Program-made: the position numbers and the translations under genes
Assembly (NCBI RefSeq): GCF_958450345.1
Contig: NC_088780.1
Location: 41,718,033-41,782,032, forward strand
From: Calliphora vicina
Lineage: Eukaryota; Arthropoda; Insecta; Diptera; Calliphoridae
Direction: 5' to 3'
Length of the DNA stretch: 64,000 nt
In this document: piece after piece, positions 58,750 through 64,000 of the stretch
How the letters are laid out: every line of letters begins with the position of its first letter
Numbering within the stretch: the first letter of the stretch is position 1
The notes under the pieces: generated by a model
What the model was told of the DNA's origin: nothing
The model's database searches: none
Seen by the model: only the letters and a program-made list of their open reading frames with translations

Positions 58750-59640
58750 AAGAATAATACAAAACTAACTCAAGATATACAATTTGTTTTTTATTTTTTT
58801 TTTTTTTCAAATTCTAACTTTTTTCCAAAATGTGCCTTTTTGGTCCCTTAGTGGAATGCGAGTTATATATATATCAAAATAAATTTTTTAACTCAAAAAG
58901 TGTATGTCTCGAGTTACAAAACAATTATTTTTATATGTATCCCACTCAGCTATAAAAAAGCCCTTAAAGGAAAACACTTAACCCAGCAAAAAATGGTGCT
59001 TCCTCGGAAGCAGGTTTGTAAGGCAGAGAGCACTTGTATAGTGCTACCACTTCGCATGAAAGATTACATGATTTTTATATGGGATTCCTCTCGTAGAGGC
59101 TCTGCATATGGAATCCAAAATAAGCATATTTCACAGCTTTAATATTAACCTGATTTCATCGAATTAAATATGTGCAAACAATTGTGCACATAGATAGATG
59201 GAGAAGCAATAAAATCTTACAGACCCAGTGATTGCCTAACAAGAAGCGCTGATTTTTTCTAAGTTCTTCATCACCTATACGAATAGCTTAATGTATGCCT
59301 TCCAAAATAATTTTTGTAAGGCAATAATTTTAGGATGCAATTAATGTAGCAGTAGAAGATGCAGTAATCATATTTATTGCTTCCAAATCCGAAATATTTT
59401 TTGCTGGGAAGCTTTATTTTGAGAAAACAAAAATTAATAAAAGGGTCCATTTTGAAAAAAAAAAATCAAAAATTATATATCTTACAGAACAATTATTTTG
59501 ATATATGTGCCACTCGCATCCCACTAATAGTCCAAAAGTTCTTAATGAAATAGATCCCAGCTTCCTTTTGAGCAAAAAAAATGGTCCATTTAGAAAAAAG
59601 GTCAGATTTTCCAAAAAAATCGACAAAAAGGTTCTAAATT
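58750..59640. mobile_element. Foldback family F2, interior only, interrupted
   Basis: Blocks AGTGGAATGCGAGTTATATA, TATGTATCCCACTCAGCTAT, AAGGAAAACACTTA|AAGCTTTATTTTGAG, and CACTCGCATCCCACTAATAG match the A-rich core of 44138-45256. Both GGGCATTTCATG ends are absent. It is split by the MITE at 58982-59408. Confidence 0.55.
58982..59408. mobile_element. 427-bp MITE with CCCAGCAAAAAAT ends
   Basis: Left CCCAGCAAAAAATGGTGCTT, right (inverse) CCCAGCAAAAAATATTTCGG. The undisturbed site is visible in the related sequence at about 44884-44900 (ATCTAAGCTTTATTTT), showing a 2-3-bp duplication (AA or TAA). It carries CGGAAGCAGGTTTGTAAGGC, shared with 62457-62666. Confidence 0.75.
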
Positions 59641-59843
59641 ATATTTGGCTTTCAAAATTTATATGATTTTTATATATGGAAACTTATTTCTGTACAATTA
59701 TATGTGGTTATCAACATAATTGAGATAATCAAAAAAATCGACAAAAAGGTTCTAAATTTTATTTGGCTTTCAAAATTTATATGATTTTTATATATGGAAA
59801 CTTATTTCTGTACAATTATATGTGGTTATCAACATAATTGAGA
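59612..59843. repeat. 114-bp tandem duplication, nearly identical
   Basis: Units 59612-59725 and 59730-59843 differ at one position in my comparison (AAATTATATT against AAATTTTATT) and are separated by TAAT. A recent duplication or assembly artefact. Confidence 0.9.
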
Positions 59844-59856
59844 GTTTTATGCTTGT

Positions 59857-60848
59857 AAAAGTGATTTTCGGAAGTGGGCCTTATATGTGAGCGATTATAG
59901 GATATGAAAGGATTAACGTTTTGAAATAAATGTTTTTCAGTTTTTTATTTTGATAAATTAAAACAAATTTTTCTCTCATAATGCAAATAAAGATCACGAG
60001 ATCATCTGAAGTGTGTAGTTTCAATGCATATGAACTTTATCATGGCTAAAATTTTTTGGAATTTTGTTGTGCTGTGTAATATTCGGAAGACAAATAGTCT
60101 TTGGACTGATTTTTAAAAATTTATTATTTTTTGGAGTAAGAATATATATTAGTCAAGAGGAAGTACAACACTGGTATTTGAAATACAACATTTTCGATAT
60201 CAGGATTGGAAAAATATCCAATGATTCGATTAAATCTGTATCTAAAATTATTTTTTCTCATGGTTTTTGCAGTTTTTTTTTTTTGAAATTGCACACTAAT
60301 CTCGGTATTCGCTTAGAATTCAACAGAACCATATTTTATGAATACGTCACGTAAATGTCTGCATCGAGAGTAGTAAGTAAAACTGAGATAAATTATTTTA
60401 ATACTTTATCGGATATATATAACTCAACTGATTAAAGTTTTCTTAAATTATCTTGATTAAAACATTAAAACATCAATATCTATATATTTCATTCAACGAT
60501 TGTTTTAGTATCCACATTTGTAGTTATGCTCAACCAGATTTACAAACCTTACACAAGAGAACTAATAAATGAAATTCATTAAATTTATAGAACAGTGTAC
60601 TAATTCAAAATGATATGAATAATTTCAATAATAATAATTTATGTACTTGTTTTTATTGCAAACTTTTTGATTTATTGTTTTCAATGAATTGTTTTCTAGA
60701 TTTCTAACAAGAAACTAATGCAATTATTTGAAAATACAGGGGCTAAAATAAATTTAATGGTATAAACATTTAAACAAATTCAAATACTTGTTGATAATAA
60801 AAAAAATTTTTTTAAATAAGTGCTATAAAACAGTAAAATAAATATTAT
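59857..60848. other. AT-rich; family A scrap at its start
   Basis: 59858-59893 carries GTGATTTTCGGAAGTGGGCC. A 96-codon plus-strand frame (60064-60354) shows no recognised motif and background composition. Confidence 0.35.
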
Positions 60849-60898
60849 TTATATGGAATTTTTAGTAATAAAAAAAGTATTTAATTGAGCAAACTTAC

Positions 60899-61100
60899 TT
60901 GCTTTCGTTGTGGCCGCTACTCCTCTAAGATGTTGTGCTTTACGATTTGAAGATCTGAAATTGGAATTTGCGTTGCCGGACGATGATGAGGCTTTCGATA
61001 GGCGATGATTGTTGTCACTTAGTTCTCCATTGCTGTCTGCGCTCAGAAACGAATTATTGATTAAATTGTCATCAAATGTAAAACCATCCAACCAATACAT
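60899..61100 (-). CDS. First coding exon of an unrecognised minus-strand gene (67 codons + 1 nt)
   Basis: The reading frame starts at an ATG at 61100 (MYWLDGFTFDDNL...) and runs 67 codons to a consensus donor, GCAA|GTAAGT, with the G of GT at 60898. It leaves one overhanging base (phase 1). The peptide is rich in Ser and Asn (NHRLSKASSSSGNANSNF) then basic, with an acidic amphipathic start, and looks disordered and soluble; no signal peptide or membrane segment is visible. Base composition is clearly richer in G+C than the flanks, as expected of coding DNA in this AT-rich setting. An out-of-frame ATG lies 5 nt upstream. I do not recognise the protein. It is probably one of two alternative 5' ends of the gene that also uses 20979-21061 and 3652-3740: its phase does not fit the 3740 acceptor but does equal the phase leaving 3652. 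Confidence 0.6.
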
Positions 61101-61374
61101 GACATGGTATTTTTATAAAGATATTTATTTCTTTATTTTCTATATAATGCAATTATGAAAATTGTATATGTTTTTGCATTAATTCAACAAAATATTTATG
61201 TGAATGAAAACAATGTATTTTGATTTAATTTTATGTATGCACATTTTTTTTTGCTCTTAATATAAAGTAATATTTTTTTTCTACTTTCTGTAAAATGTGT
61301 TGATAACTTTGTAAAATATTTTCACTATTTTTTCATACAATTACTGTTAGGTTTTTTTTCTAGGTTTTATTTTT

Positions 61375-61815
61375 TTCTGTGTTTTCGCAGAAACACATCA
61401 ATACAAATTTGTATAATTTAATGCCGCGCCGTTTATATTTTCAGTTAATTTACGTGTGTGTTTCGTGCACAATAATGTACTGAATTATGATGGTTTTTTT
61501 GTTTTCAACACGATAGACTCTTTTAGAAATTAAAAAGAAAAAATAAAATAAAATGGAAATACAATTTTCACAAATAAACCAAATAGTAAAAAAATACAAA
61601 CAGAAAAAATTGCGAACGATTTCGATAATTCCTATCGATTGATTTGTTGTTTGTTGTATCTGTGTACACTACAAGTATTACAGTAAAATAAAAAAAAGTA
61701 CAACAAAAAAAAATAAACAAGAAACAAGCAACAATTGTTCATGACGATGATATTGCTGGCTGGTTGTTAGTATTTATATTGTCTAGTTAGTGTAGTACGT
61801 ACTACTAGGGTATCC
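61375..61815 (-). promoter_or_regulatory. Possible promoter/5'UTR for the 61.1-kb first exon
   Basis: Upstream of the 61100 start codon on the minus strand lies a TATA-like AATATAAATA (61771-61780). It is followed downstream by CA-rich, ATG-poor leader-like sequence (CAACAAACAACAAATC near 61640-61670) and an ATCGATAG motif resembling the DRE core (about 61635). A 14-bp palindrome GTAGTACGTACTAC sits at 61792-61805. Placement next to a first exon supports a promoter, but no transcription start can be proved from sequence. Confidence 0.3.
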
Positions 61816-61890
61816 ATTCGAATAAGGTTCGTTAGAATGATATTCGAATTAAATATTCGAAGAATTTAGAAATTACAATTTTCGAATATC
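61816..61890. repeat. Cluster of TTCGAAT motifs
   Basis: About six ATTCGAA or TTCGAAT units lie in 75 bp, partly palindromic (ATTCGAATTAAATATTCGAA). Likely a short repeat remnant. Confidence 0.5.
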
Positions 61891-61939
61891 GAATTAATAA
61901 AATAATCCAATAAAACTAATAAAAAATAATTGCTTTAAG

Positions 61940-62760
61940 ACCCAGCAAAGTATATATTATTGATCCCCATGAAATTCTAAGTCGACTAAGCAATGTCCGT
62001 GCAAAATACACTAACAAACCTGTTATTTGAATAAATATATTGCACATACTTAATACCATACAATTTTACACTCATTATTTTTTACTAAAAAAGACTATTT
62101 CTATTGAAAATGGTAATAAATCGGTCAACGATTTTTCCTATCCCGCATTCAAATGCATACAGAACAGCAGTATCCATATCAAATTAATCAGAAATATGTT
62201 TCGTGCTAAAAGAAAGCACAATACTAAATTTTTAGTGGACACATATAAAGTTCACTTCCGAAAATCATCCTCATATATACAAAACGCGCTGTATTGCATT
62301 CTATGAAGATTGGTCCATAATTGGTCATATCTCCGATTTAAGGGCCACTTCCAAAACACTTATTAGCCTTACCAAGAAAGCAACAAATAAGCCAATACTA
62401 TCGAAAGCATTTTTGTATTAATATAAGCTAAAACAAATAAAAAGTTTACTGGTATCCCTTATAGAAAAGCAGGTTACAACCAAGTGAAATATTTGAATAA
62501 TAAGTGGACTTACTCCTGTCGCTTACAAGAAAGCAGAATGTATTGCAGAGTAATGCTTCCAAGTGGGCCATATAAAAATCATGCCTTCTGTAAGCAGGTT
62601 TGTAAGGGGTAATATAGCTTCTCTGCCTTACAAACCTACTTAAGTGAAGCTCCAATTTTTGCTGGGTTCCTTCATAAATATCTGAAACATAATGAAATTT
62701 GTTTCCAGAAATCATACTACTGGATTTTGTAAATATCGGTTCATATTTGAACATAAGAAA
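61940..62760 (-). repeat. Family B dispersed repeat with a nested MITE
   Basis: GACCCAGCAAAGTATATATT and ATGAAATTCTAAGTCGACTA match 26495-26545. Array-type blocks GGTCCATAATTGGTCATATC (62312) and ACTACTGGATTTTGTAAATA (62715) follow. The GTCC microsatellite is reduced. Confidence 0.55.
62457..62666. mobile_element. Second, diverged copy of the CCCAGCAAAAA MITE
   Basis: In reverse complement it begins CCCAGCAAAAATTGGAGCTT and contains AGGTTTGTAAGGCAGAGAAG, matching the left part of 58982-59408. The far end is degraded, so the lower boundary is approximate. Confidence 0.55.
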
Positions 62761-63360
62761 TCACTAGCGGCATTTAATTAAAATTTTTTAATTTTGAAAT
62801 CGGTAAATATTTTGCATTTCATCGACTAACCATAATCCACTGAGCGAATTGGCATTTTTTGTTTCGTTTTGCTTTCAATATTCGCCCAGCTGTTAGCTGT
62901 CAAATATAAAATACGTAGCAGCAAGTGCATTGATAGAATTTTGCGCCTAATTACTAAATGCGTGGTTTTAATCAATATTAAATCAGTTGATTAATAATTT
63001 TATTAATTAAAGTTTTTATTTTAAGTGGAAGGTTAGTATTTAATAAAAAATACATTTTTGTGGCCTGTGTTTATCTAGTTTAATAGAAATTCACTGTATA
63101 AGTTAACATCTGTGATAGTTTCGTGGAGTGCATATTTTGGGATTCGATCGAATTCGGTTAAATTCTGGTTTTGTTTATTAATTTAGTTTATTGTTGCTGT
63201 AAGACGTCCACAATGATCTGCCGGTTTTTGCCCGTTTATTTATTAATGCATTTTTTAGGCTCAATGTATGTTGCCAAAGCGCACTTTTTTAATTTGGCAC
63301 AATGAAAATGTCCTTACAAAAAAATATTCGGTTGCCGATGCCCATGTATTTTATAATATA
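62761..63360. other. AT-rich, nothing recognised
   Basis: No gene or repeat could be supported. Confidence 0.4.
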
Positions 63361-64000
63361 ACTAGCTGACCCGGTGCGCTTCGCCACCCCAATTAGAAGA
63401 ACGAAATAGTACTATCAAGTCTCACTTTGTGAATCTAATTGTAAATGTCTAATTTCATATTTCTGGGTTCATTATTATAGAAAATGCAAAATGTGTTCCT
63501 AATTTTAAATTTTTAGGTTTATTATTTAAAATGTTCAAAAAGTACCATTGCAATAAGGAAATAGTACCATCGATTATCACTTTTAAATTCGCATTCACTA
63601 AACCATAACCCGTCAAGTTTGAATTTTAGATTTGTATATCATTTCCTATATTATCAACTAATTTTGTTTCTATAATACTTCATATTTAATAAATTATCAC
63701 AAAACCGAAACCGATCGGTTTTTAATTTTTTAAAACCGAAACCGTGGTTTTGAAATTCTTCGATTTTTTGGAAACTCTAGGTCCATTATTATAGGAAATT
63801 CAAAAAAGTACCATTAGAATATATAAAAAGTACCAAAAATCCCCCACTTGTGGTTTCCGACTCACTCGGGTCCATATAAGCTTAATTTCATGGCTTTAGG
63901 TTCATTGGTGAAGAAATTACAAAAAGTACCATTTGAATAAAGAAAAAGTACCAAAAAGTCTCCCCCTAGACTTCTCACTTAGGACCATATACGTTTAATT
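63361..64000 (+). repeat. CTGACCCGG-type dispersed repeat running off the window
   Basis: Starts AACTAGCTGACCCGGTGCGC TTCGCC and contains at least three direct sub-repeats of AAAAAGTACCATT...AAAAAGTACCA (about 63535, 63805, 63920), each followed by a CCCC-rich block. Related to the repeat nested at 40396-40725. The right end lies beyond the window. Confidence 0.6.

Noticed and set aside
60064..60354. 96-codon plus-strand frame
   Set aside because: AT composition equal to background, low-complexity Phe/Ile runs, no motif, no splice or start context.
60899..61100. Direct splicing of the 61.1-kb exon to the 3740 acceptor
   Set aside because: Phases do not match (1 nt + 1 nt), which would shift the frame and give an early stop; no alternative donor of the right phase was seen.

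Overview
This is eukaryotic, very AT-rich, non-coding-dominated DNA. It most likely comes from a higher fly (Diptera, muscoid/calliphorid type). The reasons are the fly-style splice signals (GTAAGT/GTATGT donors, T-rich acceptors), the abundance of short terminal-inverted-repeat (TIR) elements, decayed mariner, hAT, Helitron and non-LTR retrotransposon pieces, and a dispersed repeat family carrying GGAC microsatellites and ending in TATACCCTACACCACC-type sequence. The assignment is inference from sequence texture; no species marker gene was seen. There is no sign of bacterial genes, operons, CRISPR or a virus.

Host genes: only three small exons can be supported, all on the minus strand: a first coding exon at 60899-61100, another first coding exon at 20979-21061, and an internal exon at 3652-3740. 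The 20979-21061 exon joins the 3652-3740 exon in phase (2 nt + 1 nt). The donor phase of the 60899-61100 exon (1 nt) equals the donor phase of the 3652-3740 exon. The simplest reading is one long minus-strand gene with alternative 5' ends whose main body lies left of base 1; the window is then mostly its giant introns. Promoter/5'UTR-like stretches accompany both first exons (about 61.4-61.8 kb and 21.4-21.75 kb), and a third such stretch lies at 42.24-42.66 kb. I do not recognise the gene.

Mobile DNA, left to right: dispersed repeat copies at 2.3, 5.3, 7.7, 13.9, 16.9, 24.5, 35.0 and 56.8 kb (family A, ends TATACCC...GGGTATA) and 14.4, 26.4-28.4, 48.3, 49.8, 50.6 and 61.9 kb (family B, with the TTCGGCTGTGCCGAA palindrome); mariner fragments at 6.9-7.2 and 50.8-51.0 kb and a related IS630/mariner-type fragment at 32.1-32.3 kb; a decayed Helitron Rep gene at 8.9-10.4 kb; a hAT C-terminal remnant at 12.3-12.6 kb; a non-LTR retrotransposon with an intact RNase H reading frame at 51.84-53.21 kb bounded by a 14-bp target-site duplication; a reverse-transcriptase scrap at 56.5 kb; three tRNA-like SINE heads (33.4, 39.5, 45.8 kb); and many non-autonomous TIR elements. 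The TIR elements fall into groups: TTAA-flanked with CCC-type ends (piggyBac-like), TWA-flanked (PIF/Harbinger-like), a 987-bp foldback element with a 9-bp duplication, a second foldback family with a GGGCATTTCATG end, and others. Several insertions are nested, so relative ages can be read.

The most unusual structures are the alternative-promoter gene architecture, a 2.13-kb element with a 101-bp near-perfect internal hairpin, the 9-bp-TSD foldback element with inverted tandem arrays, and a roughly ten-copy degenerate array inside the 26.4-28.4 kb repeat.
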